Source of the DNA: Cyanobacteriota bacterium | GTDB lineage: Bacteria; Acidobacteriota; Vicinamibacteria; Vicinamibacterales; UBA2999 | DNA length: 64,000 bases | Direction of reading: 5' to 3' | Assembly (NCBI GenBank): GCA_019752015.1 | Contig: JAIEMQ010000002.1 | Coordinates: 1 to 64,000 of the forward strand | Shown here: positions 28,951 to 37,590 of the stretch, piece after piece | Position numbering within the stretch: the stretch's first letter is position 1 | Layout: every line of letters begins with the position of its first letter | The notes under the pieces: model-generated | Told to the model about the DNA's origin: nothing | The model's input: the letters and a program-made list of their open reading frames with translations, nothing else | The model's database searches: none | Made by a program: the position numbers and the translations under genes

Positions 28951-29945
28951 CCGCCGACGCCTTCTATCGCGGCCGGCGCGTGATGATCACCGGAGGTCTC
29001 GGTTTCATCGGCAGCAACCTCGCGCATCGGCTCGTCACGCTCGGCGCCGACGTGTTGCTGGTCGACTCGCTGATTCCCGAGTACGGCGGCAACCTGTTCA
29101 ACATCAGCGGCATCGAGAACAAGGTGACGGTCAACGTCGCCGACGTGCGGCAGGCCAGCACGATGAACTATCTCGTGCAGGGCCGCGAGGTGATCTTCAA
29201 CCTCGCCGGCCAGGTCAGCCACATCGACAGCATGCGCGACCCGCACACCGATCTCGAGATCAACTGCCGCAGCCAGCTGACGCTGCTCGAAGCGTGCCGC
29301 CATCACAATCCCGGCACGAAGGTGATCTTCGCGAGCACGCGGCAAATCTACGGCAAGCCCGATCAGCTGCCGGTGACCGAGCGTCATCTCGTGCGGCCGA
29401 CCGACGTCAACGGCATCAACAAGGCCGCCGGCGAGTACTACCATCTGGTTTACAACAACGTGTTCGGCGTCCGCGCCTGCGCGTTGCGGCTCACGAACGT
29501 CTACGGTCCGCGGCAACTGCTGCGGCACAATCGCCAGGGCTTCATCGGCTGGTTCGTGCGCCTGGTGCTCGAGAACAAGGAGATCCAGGTGTTCGGCGAC
29601 GGCTCGCAGATTCGCGACTTCGTTTACGTTGATGATGCGGTCGAGGCCTTCCTCGCGGCGGGCGCCACCGACACGGTGAACGGCGAAGCGTTCAACGTCG
29701 GCGGCGAGGAACACATCTCGCACCGCGACCTCGTGAAAATGCTCGTCGAGATTGCCGGCAGCGGCCGCTACACGTTCGTCGAATGGCCGGCCGACAAGAA
29801 GGCGATCGATATCGGCAGCTTCTACGCGGATTCGTCGCTGTTCCGCGGCCGCGTTGACTGGAAACCGTCGGTGCGATTGCGCGAAGGCTTTGCGCGCACC
29901 TTCGAGTACTACCGCAAGCACCTGCGCGAGTATGTCCCCCAATAA
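28947..29945 (+). CDS. extended SDR sugar epimerase/dehydratase-like protein
   Basis: 332-residue NAD(P)-dependent nucleotide-sugar enzyme of the extended SDR family. The cofactor loop GGLGFIGSNLA (residues 12-22) and the 'FASTRQIYG' and 'RLTNVYGPRQ' motifs are normal. The catalytic YXXXK is replaced by NXXXK: the segment reads DVNGINKAAGEYYH, with Asn where Tyr is expected. A similar 'GINK' pattern is remembered from some related SDR proteins, so this may mark a subfamily rather than a dead enzyme. Start overlaps the upstream GT2 as ATGA. Confidence 0.87.
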   Translation: MTADAFYRGRRVMITGGLGFIGSNLAHRLVTLGADVLLVDSLIPEYGGNLFNISGIENKVTVNVADVRQASTMNYLVQGREVIFNLAGQVSHIDSMRDPHTDLEINCRSQLTLLEACRHHNPGTKVIFASTRQIYGKPDQLPVTERHLVRPTDVNGINKAAGEYYHLVYNNVFGVRACALRLTNVYGPRQLLRHNRQGFIGWFVRLVLENKEIQVFGDGSQIRDFVYVDDAVEAFLAAGATDTVNGEAFNVGGEEHISHRDLVKMLVEIAGSGRYTFVEWPADKKAIDIGSFYADSSLFRGRVDWKPSVRLREGFARTFEYYRKHLREYVPQ

Positions 29946-31032
29946 AGCGCCGGTGACAGTTCCGTTCAATGCCCTGAAGCCCGCGGAGGACGCCGCCGAC
30001 GTCAGGGCGGCGATCGATCGCGTGCTGGCGAGCGGCTGGTTCATCCTCGGCCCTGAAGTGGAAGCGTTCGAAGCCGAATTCGCCGCGGCGAGCCGCGTGC
30101 CGCACGCCGTCGGTGTCGGTACCGGCACCGACGCGATCACGCTGATCCTGCGCGCGCTCGACATCGGCCCCGGCGACGAGGTCATCACACCGCCGCTCTC
30201 GGCCGCGTATTCGGCGCTCGCGATCATGATGGCCGGCGCGCGTCCGGTATTTGCGGACATCGATCCCGAACGCCTCACGCTCGATCCGCGCCTCGCCGAA
30301 GCGGCGATCACGACCCGCACGCGCGCGATCATGCCGGTGCATCTCTATGGCCAGGCGGCGGACATGCGGCGGCTCGAGGCGATCGCATCGCGGCACAATC
30401 TCGCGCTCATCGAGGATGCGGCGCAGGCGCACCTCGCCACGGCGGACGGCCGCCCGGTCGGCATGATTGGCGTGGCCGCCGCGACGAGCTTTTACCCGAC
30501 GAAGAATCTCGGCGCGGCCGGTGACGGCGGCGCGGTGCTGACGCGCGACGCGCAGCTGGCGGCGCGTGTGAAGCGATTACGCAACGGCGGACAGGTCACG
30601 CGGTATCAGCACGAGGAGTTCGGCGTGAACTCGCGGCTCGACGAAATGCAGGCGGCGATCCTCCGCGCGCGGCTGAAGTATCTGCCGGCCTGGACCGCGA
30701 AACGCCGCGACATCGCGGCGCGGTATCGCAGCACGAGCATGCCTGTGCGCGTGCCCGGGGAATGTGACTCCGGCCACGTCTATCACCTGTTCCCGGTCCT
30801 CACCGACGCGCGCGACGCCTTCCAGGCCCACATGAAGGAACAGGGCGTCGAGACGCTGATTCACTACCCGGTACCGATTCCGCGGCAGCCAGCGCTGCAG
30901 TCGGCCACCCCGGCCATGTGCGCGGTCGCGGATCGCGTCTGCTCGCAAGTCGTTTCGTTGCCGATGTATCCGGGCCTGAGCGACGACGCCGTCCGCGTTG
31001 TGGCCGAGGCAGCTGCGACTTTCGGCCGCTGA
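29932..31032 (+). CDS. DegT/DnrJ/EryC1 sugar aminotransferase
   Basis: 366-residue PLP enzyme of the DegT family, which aminates nucleotide 3- or 4-keto sugars. The start at 29932 overlaps the SDR gene by 14 bases. Motifs: 'VGVGTGTDAITLILRAL' (cofactor phosphate region), EDAAQAHLA (Asp contacting the pyridine nitrogen) and the lysine in FYPTKNLGAAGDGGA. Together with the SDR it could make an amino sugar for the glycan built by the neighbouring GT2 enzymes. That pathway is inference. Confidence 0.92.
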   Translation: MSPNKAPVTVPFNALKPAEDAADVRAAIDRVLASGWFILGPEVEAFEAEFAAASRVPHAVGVGTGTDAITLILRALDIGPGDEVITPPLSAAYSALAIMMAGARPVFADIDPERLTLDPRLAEAAITTRTRAIMPVHLYGQAADMRRLEAIASRHNLALIEDAAQAHLATADGRPVGMIGVAAATSFYPTKNLGAAGDGGAVLTRDAQLAARVKRLRNGGQVTRYQHEEFGVNSRLDEMQAAILRARLKYLPAWTAKRRDIAARYRSTSMPVRVPGECDSGHVYHLFPVLTDARDAFQAHMKEQGVETLIHYPVPIPRQPALQSATPAMCAVADRVCSQVVSLPMYPGLSDDAVRVVAEAAATFGR

Positions 31033-31053
31033 GCGGCGTCTAACTAAAGACCT

Positions 31054-31059
31054 TATAAT
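31054..31059 (+). promoter_or_regulatory. TATAAT -10 box before STN-domain gene
   Basis: A perfect TATAAT lies 17 bases before the ATG at 31077. No good -35 is visible at the expected distance, so the promoter call is tentative. Confidence 0.4.
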
Positions 31060-31076
31060 TGGAAGACCTGAGGACC

Positions 31077-31850
31077 ATGCGCCGAGCTTTATTACTCACC
31101 GTTGCACTTTCGATGCTGACCGCCGGCCAGGCCGCCGCGCAGTCGCTGAAGGTGGCGTTCCACGACGGCCGCGTCACGGTTGACGCGACGGCGGTGCCGG
31201 TGCGCGCGATCCTGACCGAATGGGGCAAGGTCGGCGGCACCAAGATCGTCGGCGCGGAAAAAATCAGCGGCGCACCTCTCACGATCAAGTTGATCGACGT
31301 CTCCGAAGCGCAGGCGCTCGAGACCATCCTGCGCAGCGTCGCGGGCTACATGGCCGCGCCGCGCCAGGCCGGCGTGGGCCAGTCCGCGTACGATCGCATT
31401 CTCGTGATGGCGACGACCTCGGCGCCGCCGCCCGCGGCCGCTGCCGCGGGACGCCCGCAACAGCCGAGCAACGCCTTCAACGGCACGCAGCGCTTCATTC
31501 CGCCTCGCGTGCGCAACGAGCAGCCGGAAGTCGAGGAGCAAGAGGAGCCGGACGAGAATCCGCCCAACCCTCCGGTCTTCACGTTCCCGCAGCCGGGACA
31601 GCAGAACGGCTTCGTCAATCAACCGGGCCAGTTCCAGAACGCGCCGCCGCCGGGTCCGGGCCAGGGAATCGTGGTCAATCCGTCGAACGGCGGACCACAG
31701 ACGATCACCATCGCTCCCGCGCAACCGGCGAGTCCGTCAGGTCCGGTCGGCGTGTCCCAGCCGGGCATGATGGTCAACCCGCCGCAGCCGAACCCGGCGA
31801 CGCAGACGCCGACGATGATTCGTCCGCCACGCGGCGGCGGAAATCAGTAG
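31077..31850 (+). CDS. secreted STN-domain protein with Pro/Gln-rich tail
   Basis: 257 residues from the ATG at 31077. A signal peptide (MRRALLLTVALSMLTAG, cut near AAAQS) is followed by a domain (about 20-105) resembling secretin/TonB short N-terminal (STN) domains: 'VTVDATAVPVRAILTEWGKVGGTKIV' then 'PLTIKLIDVSEAQALETILRSVAGY'. The remainder is low-complexity, rich in Pro, Gln, Asn and Gly, probably disordered. It may be a periplasmic partner of a secretion or uptake pore, but no secretin gene is in the window. Confidence 0.72.
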   Translation: MRRALLLTVALSMLTAGQAAAQSLKVAFHDGRVTVDATAVPVRAILTEWGKVGGTKIVGAEKISGAPLTIKLIDVSEAQALETILRSVAGYMAAPRQAGVGQSAYDRILVMATTSAPPPAAAAAGRPQQPSNAFNGTQRFIPPRVRNEQPEVEEQEEPDENPPNPPVFTFPQPGQQNGFVNQPGQFQNAPPPGPGQGIVVNPSNGGPQTITIAPAQPASPSGPVGVSQPGMMVNPPQPNPATQTPTMIRPPRGGGNQ

Positions 31851-31907
31851 CCAGAAAAAATCCGCTACGGCCTTGTACAATTGAGCTCTCCGTAGCTCAC
31901 TCCGTGC

Positions 31908-32945
31908 ATGGCCGATATCGAACGCTTCACTCCTGACGATCGACGAGGCATCGAGCAGCTTCACCGGCGCACGCTCGGCAACGAAGCCGCCGAGCGTCTG
32001 CGGCTGCATTGGGACTGGGCGCGGCGAAATCCCGCCAACGGCGTCGAGCCTCCGTATTGGGTGGTGCGCGAAGGCCCGACGGTGATCGCCGCGTCGCCGC
32101 TGACTCCCGTCAAAGTCAACATTGCCGGCACCGAAGTCGCGGGCACGTGGAGTTCGGATCCGCTCGTCGTCGCGGAGCGCCAACGACAGGGCCTCGGCGG
32201 ATCGCTCCTTCGCGCGTGGGATCGCGGCACCGGCGTCGCGCTCGGCGCGGCGCTGTCGGCGGCGACGCGCGGCCGGCTCGATGAAATGCGCTGGCCGAAG
32301 TCGCAGCCGCTGCCGTGCCTGGTGAAGCCGATCAGCCGCCGCGCCTTCCGGATTCCGACCTGGCCGGTGGCGATCAATCGCCTCGTCTCCGCGATCGCGC
32401 TGCCGCTCGTGCGCGTGGTCTCGCGGACGCAGCCGCTGAAGGAAGAAGTCGAAGTCGTGCGGCGGTTCGACGCGCGCGTCGATCGCCTCTGGAAGCGGCT
32501 GGCGAGCCGCTTCATATTGTCGGTGCGCCGCGATGCGCGATACCTGAATTGGAAGTACGCTGAGCCGCCACACGTTCGATACGCGATGGCGCTGCTGCGC
32601 CGCGGCGAGGACGTCGAAGGCTACGTGGTCTACCGGCACTTGCGCGAACCGCAGGGACGCGTTACGCAGATCGTCGACCTGATGGCCGATCCGTCGGATG
32701 AGCGCGGCATCAAGACGCTGGCGCGGTGGGTCGATCGCGAAGCACGCATGGACGACTCGGACAAGATTCGCTGTTACGCCACGAACGCGGCGTTCAGGCG
32801 CGTGTTGCGCCGCTCGGGATACTTCGTCGTGAAGTCGGGAATCGATCTGACCGTGAAGGTCAACGCGGTGCCGGTCCCGAAGGGCTTTTATGATTCGGCC
32901 GATGAGTGGCATTTCACTCTCGGAGACGGAGAGTTGGATCACTGA
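31908..32945 (+). CDS. GNAT-family acetyltransferase-like protein
   Basis: 345 residues with two GNAT-like halves. The N-terminal half carries 'SDPLVVAERQRQGLGGSLLRAWDRG', close to the acetyl-CoA pyrophosphate-binding R/QXXGXG/A motif (Q-R-Q-G-L-G, about residues 90-96). The C-terminal half has a 'YLNWKYAEPPHVRY' segment often found in acetyltransferases of exopolysaccharide clusters. It probably modifies a sugar or amino group of the glycan made by the upstream genes. The substrate is unknown. Confidence 0.78.
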   Translation: MADIERFTPDDRRGIEQLHRRTLGNEAAERLRLHWDWARRNPANGVEPPYWVVREGPTVIAASPLTPVKVNIAGTEVAGTWSSDPLVVAERQRQGLGGSLLRAWDRGTGVALGAALSAATRGRLDEMRWPKSQPLPCLVKPISRRAFRIPTWPVAINRLVSAIALPLVRVVSRTQPLKEEVEVVRRFDARVDRLWKRLASRFILSVRRDARYLNWKYAEPPHVRYAMALLRRGEDVEGYVVYRHLREPQGRVTQIVDLMADPSDERGIKTLARWVDREARMDDSDKIRCYATNAAFRRVLRRSGYFVVKSGIDLTVKVNAVPVPKGFYDSADEWHFTLGDGELDH

Positions 32946-32946
32946 T

Positions 32947-33393
32947 ATGTCACTAGAGCAATCACTCGGCGCCGACATCGTCACCGCGATGAAGGCGAAG
33001 GATCAAACGAAGTTGACGGCGCTCAGGATGTTGAAGACGGCGCTGACCAACAAGAGCATCGAGAAAGGCCGCGCGCTCGAAGGCGCCGAGGAGCTCGCCG
33101 TGGTGTCGATGCTCGTCAAACAGCGCCGCGATTCGATCGAGCAGTTCACCAGGGGCGGCCGCGCGGACCTGGCCGATAAGGAACAAGCGGAGATCGCGAT
33201 CCTGAATGCCTACCTGCCGGCGTCCGCGTCGGACGACGAGATCGCGGCGGCGGTCACCGCGGCGATTGCCGAGACGGGTGCGACCGGCGCGAAGGACATG
33301 GGCAAGGTGATGAAGGCGGCGATGGCGGGCCTGGCCGGGAAAACCGTTGACGGGAAGAAGGTCAGCGAAACTGCGAAGGCGAAACTCGGCTGA
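32947..33393 (+). CDS. yqeY: YqeY/GatB-like domain protein
   Basis: 148-residue helical protein of the YqeY family, related to the tail domain of the GatB amidotransferase subunit. Characteristic segments are 'LRMLKTALTNKSIEKGR', 'EQAEIAILNAYLP', 'GATGAKDMGKVMKAAM' and the closing 'VDGKKVSETAKAKL'. Role in the cell is not well established; tRNA-related functions are suggested for the domain. It is the last gene before a strong terminator. Confidence 0.92.
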   Translation: MSLEQSLGADIVTAMKAKDQTKLTALRMLKTALTNKSIEKGRALEGAEELAVVSMLVKQRRDSIEQFTRGGRADLADKEQAEIAILNAYLPASASDDEIAAAVTAAIAETGATGAKDMGKVMKAAMAGLAGKTVDGKKVSETAKAKLG

Positions 33394-33503
33394 GTTTCGT
33401 CCCAGGCCTTTTCACAACCTTTACAAACCCCAGGCAAACATTTTTGCCTGACGGCCCGTCTATTACTTTGAAAGGCCTAGTCAGCCTCTCACCATCCTCC
33501 TTG

Positions 33504-33536
33504 GGGCTCCGGCCGAACGGCCTGAGCCCTGATTTT
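33504..33536 (+). terminator. rho-independent terminator after yqeY
   Basis: Stem GGGCTC-c-GGCC, loop GAAC, then GGCC-t-GAGCCC, followed by CTGA and a run of six T. It lies about 110 bases past the yqeY stop and ends the ychF-to-yqeY block. A weaker CAGGCAAA/TTTGCCTG hairpin precedes it near 33432-33451. Confidence 0.8.
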
Positions 33537-33580
33537 TTCCCCCGAACGGGTCATCTCATTACACGGGCGTAATCCCGCTT

Positions 33581-33609
33581 GTCCGCCGTAGCCCTTGGGC
33601 GAAGGCGGA
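33581..33609. repeat. dispersed element, family B, between yqeY and murJ
   Basis: GTCCGCCGTAGCCC followed by GGGCGAAGGCGGA; the ends GTCCGCC and GGCGGA are complementary. It lies between the terminator and murJ. Confidence 0.65.
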
Positions 33610-33679
33610 TCTGTTCGTCTCCGGGACGACGTTCCAGAGGCGGGCAGAGAGGGACTCTCTGTTACGCTTCTTGCCATTG

Positions 33680-35272
33680 ATGGCCGATAACCAACCACGC
33701 CTGGCCCGGTCTGCCGGGGTTTTCGGGCTGGCGACCATCACGAGCCGTATCCTCGGCCTCGTTCGCGACCAGGTCGTGGCGTTCTACTTCGGCGCCGGGG
33801 ACGCCAACGACGCGTTCCGCGTCGCGAGCCGCATTCCCAACCTCGTCCGCGATCTCTTCGCCGAAGGGGCGATGAGCGCGGCGTTTGTGCCGACGTTCAC
33901 AAGGCAGCTGACGCTGCACGGCCGCGAGCAATCGTGGCGCCTGGCCAGCTCGGTGATCAACGCGCTGCTGATCGTCACCGGCGTGATCGTCGTGCTCGGC
34001 ATCGTGTTCGCGGCGCCGCTGGTGCGCCTGTTCGCGTCGGAGTTCAGCGACGTCCCCGGCAAGATCGAGCTGACGATCTACCTCACGCGCATCGTCTTCC
34101 CGTTCCTGACGCTGGTCGCGGTCGCGGCGGTGTTGATGGGGATGCTGAATTCGCTCGGCCACTTCTTCATTCCGGCGCTGTCGCCCGCGATGTTCAACGT
34201 GGCCGTGGTAGTGATCTCGCTGACGTTGATCCCGTTCTCATCATCGATCGGCGTGCAGCCGATCACGATCGTGGCGATCGCGACGCTGGTCGGCGGATTC
34301 GGACAGTTGATCATCCAGTGGCCGCCGCTGCGCAAGGAGGGCTTTCGCTATCAGCCGGTACTCGATCTGAAGGACGAAGGCCTGCTGCGCGTGCTGCTGT
34401 TGATGGGCCCCGGCACGATCGGCATGGCGGCGACGCAGATCAACGTGTTCGTCAACACGGTGCTGGCGACCGGCGAAGGCACCGGTGCGGTATCGTGGCT
34501 CGATTTCGCGTTCCGGCTGATGTATCTGCCGATCGGGCTGTTCGGCGTCTCGATCGCCACGGCGGCAACGCCGGCGATCTCGCGCATGGTGGCCGAACAG
34601 GACTTCGAGCGCATTCGATCGACGCTGGCCAACGCGCTCGGCCTGATGCTGTTCCTCAACCTGCCCGCGACCATCGGCCTGATCGTGCTGGCGCGCCCGA
34701 TTGTCGCGATGATCTTCGAGCACGGCAACTTCACCGCGGCGGATACGATCGCGACGGCCGCGGCATTACAGCTGTACGCCATCGGACTGGTCGGCTATTC
34801 GATCGTGCGCATCATCTCGCCGACGTTCTATGCCGTCGGCAGAAGCCGCATTCCGGTGATGGTCTCGGCGGGATCGGTGCTCGTGAACATCGCGCTGAAC
34901 ATCACGCTGGTTCGCGTGCTCGGCTATCGCGGGCTGGCGCTCGGCACCTCGATCACCGCAATCATCAACGCCAGCGTTCAGCTGTTCCTGTTGCGGCGCG
35001 AGATTCACGGCATGCACGGCTCGCGCATCGCCGCATCGTTCATGAAAGTGATCGTCGCGTCAGCGGTGATGGGCGGCGTCACGTGGATCGTTCACGAAAC
35101 GATGATCTCGTGGTTGCCCGGCGACTCGCTGGCCTCGCAGATGTTGCGGCTGCTCGTCACTATTGCACTTTCCCTCGCGGCGCTCGTGGGCGCCGCGCAA
35201 GTGTTGCGCATCCAGGAATATGCGGAGGCGCGTGATCTGATCGTCGGCCGTTTCAGAAGGATGGTCGGTTGA
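33680..35272 (+). CDS. murJ: lipid II flippase MurJ (MviN)
   Basis: 530-residue MOP-family flippase with about 14 transmembrane helices that moves lipid II across the inner membrane. Family features: 'TITSRILGLVRDQVVAFYFGAGDANDAFRVASRIPNLVRDLFAEGAMSAAFVP' order near the N-terminus (residues about 20-75), and 'SWLDFAFRLMYLPIGLFGVSIATAA' mid-protein. Start at the ATG at 33680; the upstream TTG adds only three residues. It completes the lipid II pathway encoded by the dcw cluster on the other strand. Confidence 0.95.
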   Translation: MADNQPRLARSAGVFGLATITSRILGLVRDQVVAFYFGAGDANDAFRVASRIPNLVRDLFAEGAMSAAFVPTFTRQLTLHGREQSWRLASSVINALLIVTGVIVVLGIVFAAPLVRLFASEFSDVPGKIELTIYLTRIVFPFLTLVAVAAVLMGMLNSLGHFFIPALSPAMFNVAVVVISLTLIPFSSSIGVQPITIVAIATLVGGFGQLIIQWPPLRKEGFRYQPVLDLKDEGLLRVLLLMGPGTIGMAATQINVFVNTVLATGEGTGAVSWLDFAFRLMYLPIGLFGVSIATAATPAISRMVAEQDFERIRSTLANALGLMLFLNLPATIGLIVLARPIVAMIFEHGNFTAADTIATAAALQLYAIGLVGYSIVRIISPTFYAVGRSRIPVMVSAGSVLVNIALNITLVRVLGYRGLALGTSITAIINASVQLFLLRREIHGMHGSRIAASFMKVIVASAVMGGVTWIVHETMISWLPGDSLASQMLRLLVTIALSLAALVGAAQVLRIQEYAEARDLIVGRFRRMVG

Positions 35273-36453
35273 AGGAACGGGGCTGGCTCGGCCTGCACAA
35301 GTCGATCTGGAAGGTGGCGTCCACGCACGTGGCCGTCGACGCCTACAACAACATGTACGCGCCGATGCTGCCGCTGTTGATTCCGCATCTCGGCCTGTCG
35401 CTGTCGGCGGCCGGCGTGCTGGCGATGTGTTTCCAGATGGCCAACTCGGTATCGCAGCTCGGCTTCGGCGCGCTCGCCGATCGCTGGAAGCCGCGGGTGC
35501 TGGTCATCGGCGGGCCGCTGCTGGCGGTCATCGTCATGAGCATGATCGGCCTCGCCGTCTCGCCGCTGACGCTCGGCATCATTCTCGTCATTGGCGGACT
35601 CGGCGGCGCGGCCTTCCATCCACCCGCGGCGGCGCTCGTCTACAAACTTGCCGATCATCGCAAGGGGCTGGCGATGTCGACGCATCTGTCCGGCGGCTCG
35701 CTCGGCTTCGCTGCGGCGCCGGTGCTGTTCGCGCCGTTCATTGCCAGGGTGGGGCTGCAGTGGTCGCCGGTGGTGATGATTCCCGGGCTGATCGCGCTCT
35801 CGTGGACGCTGCGGCAGGTGCCGGCCATGCAATCGCCGCACGCGCACGAGCGATCGACGCTCGCGTCGCTGCGGCCCGCGGCCGTCCCGTTGACGCTGCT
35901 CTATTTCACGATCGTGCTGCGAACCGCGGCGACGTATGGGTTCATGACGTTCACGCCGACGTTGCTGACACGGCAGGGCTGGACGATCGCCGAAGCGAGC
36001 ACGGCCGTTTCGCTCTATCTCTTCGCGAGCGGAGTCGGCGGTTTCCTGGGCGGACCCGCCGCGGATCGCGTCGGCGCCAAACGCGTCATCGTCTGGACGC
36101 TGATCGCCGCCGTACCGTTCATGGCGCTCGCTCCGCACCTGCCGCCACTCGGATTCACCGCAATGCTGGCGATCGGCGGCCTGTTGCTGCAATCGACGCT
36201 GCCGATCAGCGTGACGTTCGCGCAGAGCTTCGTCAAGGGAGGCGCCGCCACCGTCTCGTCATTGATGATGGGCTTTGCGTGGGGCATGGGCAGCCTCACG
36301 GTGCCGCTAATCGGGATGGGCGCGGACCGCTACGGTATCCGCGAAACGCTCGCCGTGGTGGCGTTCATCCCTTTACTGGCCGCGGTCCTCGCGTGGCGGC
36401 TTCCCGATCGCGGCGCGCACCATGTTGAGCCCGAGGTAGATCCGCTGCCGTAA
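35269..36453 (+). CDS. MFS transporter, fosmidomycin-resistance-like
   Basis: 394 residues, about 12 transmembrane helices, TTG start overlapping the murJ stop (TTGA). Resembles the Fsr (fosmidomycin resistance) branch of the major facilitator superfamily: 'HVAVDAYNNMYAPMLPLLIPHLGLS' in helix 1, 'GFGALADRWKPR' as motif A, 'GGLGGAAFHPPAAALV' and 'GGFLGGPAADRVGAKRVI' as the second motif A. The substrate is unknown. Coupling with murJ suggests co-expression only. Confidence 0.88.
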   Translation: MKERGWLGLHKSIWKVASTHVAVDAYNNMYAPMLPLLIPHLGLSLSAAGVLAMCFQMANSVSQLGFGALADRWKPRVLVIGGPLLAVIVMSMIGLAVSPLTLGIILVIGGLGGAAFHPPAAALVYKLADHRKGLAMSTHLSGGSLGFAAAPVLFAPFIARVGLQWSPVVMIPGLIALSWTLRQVPAMQSPHAHERSTLASLRPAAVPLTLLYFTIVLRTAATYGFMTFTPTLLTRQGWTIAEASTAVSLYLFASGVGGFLGGPAADRVGAKRVIVWTLIAAVPFMALAPHLPPLGFTAMLAIGGLLLQSTLPISVTFAQSFVKGGAATVSSLMMGFAWGMGSLTVPLIGMGADRYGIRETLAVVAFIPLLAAVLAWRLPDRGAHHVEPEVDPLP

Positions 36454-36455
36454 TT

Positions 36456-36487
36456 TCCGGTTCCCGGCTCCCGGCTCCCGGTTCCCG
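36456..36487. repeat. GC-rich tandem-like repeat (copy 2)
   Basis: Three units of CCGGTTCCCGGCTC-type sequence filling the gap between the MFS and rhomboid genes. It matches the repeat at 11435-11459. Confidence 0.7.
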
Positions 36488-36503
36488 TATTACGATTCAG
36501 CTG

Positions 36504-37268
36504 GTGGCAAGGTACCCCTCTTCCGGCGTCGGTTACCAGTTCGGACCGGGCGGCATCACGCCGGCCGTCAAGATCCTGATCATCGCGAACGTCGTGGTGT
36601 TCGCGCTGAACCTGATCGTCGGCCAGGCAATGACGCTGCGGCTGGCGCTGACGCCGGTGGCCGTCTTCCAGGGACTCGCCTTGTGGCAGCCGTTCACGTA
36701 CATGTTCCTGCACAGCACGGGCGGCTTCGGGCACATTCTCTTCAACATGCTCGCGTTGTGGATGATCGGCACCGAGCTCGAGCGCACGTGGGGCACGCGG
36801 TTTTTCGTCAAGTACTACCTCGTGACCGGCGTTGGCGCGGCGGCGACGACGCTCGTGATCGCGCTCTTCAGCAGCACGATTTACTACACGCCGACGGTCG
36901 GCGCGTCGGGCGCCATCTACGGACTGCTGCTCGCGTACGGAATGTACTTCCCGCACCGGATGCTGATCCTGTTCATCTTTCCGGTGCCCGCGCGGATCGC
37001 GGTGTTCATCCTCGGCGCGATCGCGCTGTTGTCGTCGGCCGGCGGCGTCGGCGGCGGCGTCGCGCACTTCGCGCACCTCGGCGGCCTGGTCGTCGGCTAC
37101 CTGTATTTGAAGACGCTGCGCACGCGGCCGATGGACGAACTGAAGTACCGCTACCTGAAATGGAAGATGGGCCGCGCCCGCAGCAAGTTCGACGTCTACT
37201 CAGGCGGACGATCGTCCGACGACATTGACGAGGAATGGAAGACGGAGTGGAAGAAGCACATTCACTAA
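36504..37268 (+). CDS. rhomboid-family intramembrane serine protease
   Basis: 254 residues, GTG start, with six or so transmembrane helices and a charged cytoplasmic tail (about 195-254). Catalytic serine is in GASGAIYG (about residue 135) and the partner histidine in 'HFAHLGGLVVGYLY' (about residue 193). The early 'WQPFTYMFLHSTGGFGHILFNMLALWMIG' contains the conserved His/Asn pair of the family. It cleaves membrane proteins within the bilayer; targets here are unknown. Confidence 0.93.
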   Translation: MARYPSSGVGYQFGPGGITPAVKILIIANVVVFALNLIVGQAMTLRLALTPVAVFQGLALWQPFTYMFLHSTGGFGHILFNMLALWMIGTELERTWGTRFFVKYYLVTGVGAAATTLVIALFSSTIYYTPTVGASGAIYGLLLAYGMYFPHRMLILFIFPVPARIAVFILGAIALLSSAGGVGGGVAHFAHLGGLVVGYLYLKTLRTRPMDELKYRYLKWKMGRARSKFDVYSGGRSSDDIDEEWKTEWKKHIH

Positions 37269-37297
37269 TTAAAAATTAAAAGTGAAAAGTTAAAAAT
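37268..37297. repeat. AT-rich repeat, left flank of mini-LemA
   Basis: AATTAAAAATTAAAAGTGAA-type low-complexity sequence in a GC-rich setting. A copy in opposite orientation lies at 37541-37590, so the two bracket the small gene between them. Confidence 0.75.
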
Positions 37298-37538
37298 GGC
37301 GCGCCGGCTTCAAGCCCGCTAACATCGCGACAACGTTCGCGGGAAACTCTTCGAGCGCGTCGTTGTACAGCTTGACGTGCTTGTTGTAGACGGCCGTGAT
37401 CGCGTCGTTCGCCTGATCGGCCTCGAGCTTTTTCCACGCCAGCTTCACTTGGTCGCGTAACCCGACAAGCCGCCGATAGACCGTCAGCAACCACGCTGCC
37501 GCAACGAGAAGCACGCCGACCGTGAACAGCACATTCAC
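37290..37538 (-). CDS. very short LemA-like membrane protein
   Basis: 82 residues: one N-terminal transmembrane helix (about 3-20), 'YRRLVGLRDQVKLAWKKLEADQAND' resembling the first LemA helix, then 'VYNKHVKLYNDALEEFPANVVAMLAGLKPARHF', which matches the conserved C-terminal 'YN...YN...FP...A...G..P...F' pattern of LemA proteins. Typical LemA proteins are about 185 residues, so the central helices appear to be missing. It ends inside an AT-rich repeat and is flanked by an inverted copy. Confidence 0.7.
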   Translation of the reverse strand: MNVLFTVGVLLVAAAWLLTVYRRLVGLRDQVKLAWKKLEADQANDAITAVYNKHVKLYNDALEEFPANVVAMLAGLKPARHF

Positions 37539-37540
37539 GT

Positions 37541-37590
37541 CTTTATTTTTAACTTTTAATTTTTAATTTTTAATTTTTAGTTTTTTCACT
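37541..37590. repeat. AT-rich repeat, right flank of mini-LemA
   Basis: Repeated TTTTTAATTTTTAA units running from just upstream of the mini-LemA start to the 3' end of the cupin gene; inverted relative to 37268-37297. The cupin stop codon lies at its edge. Confidence 0.75.
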
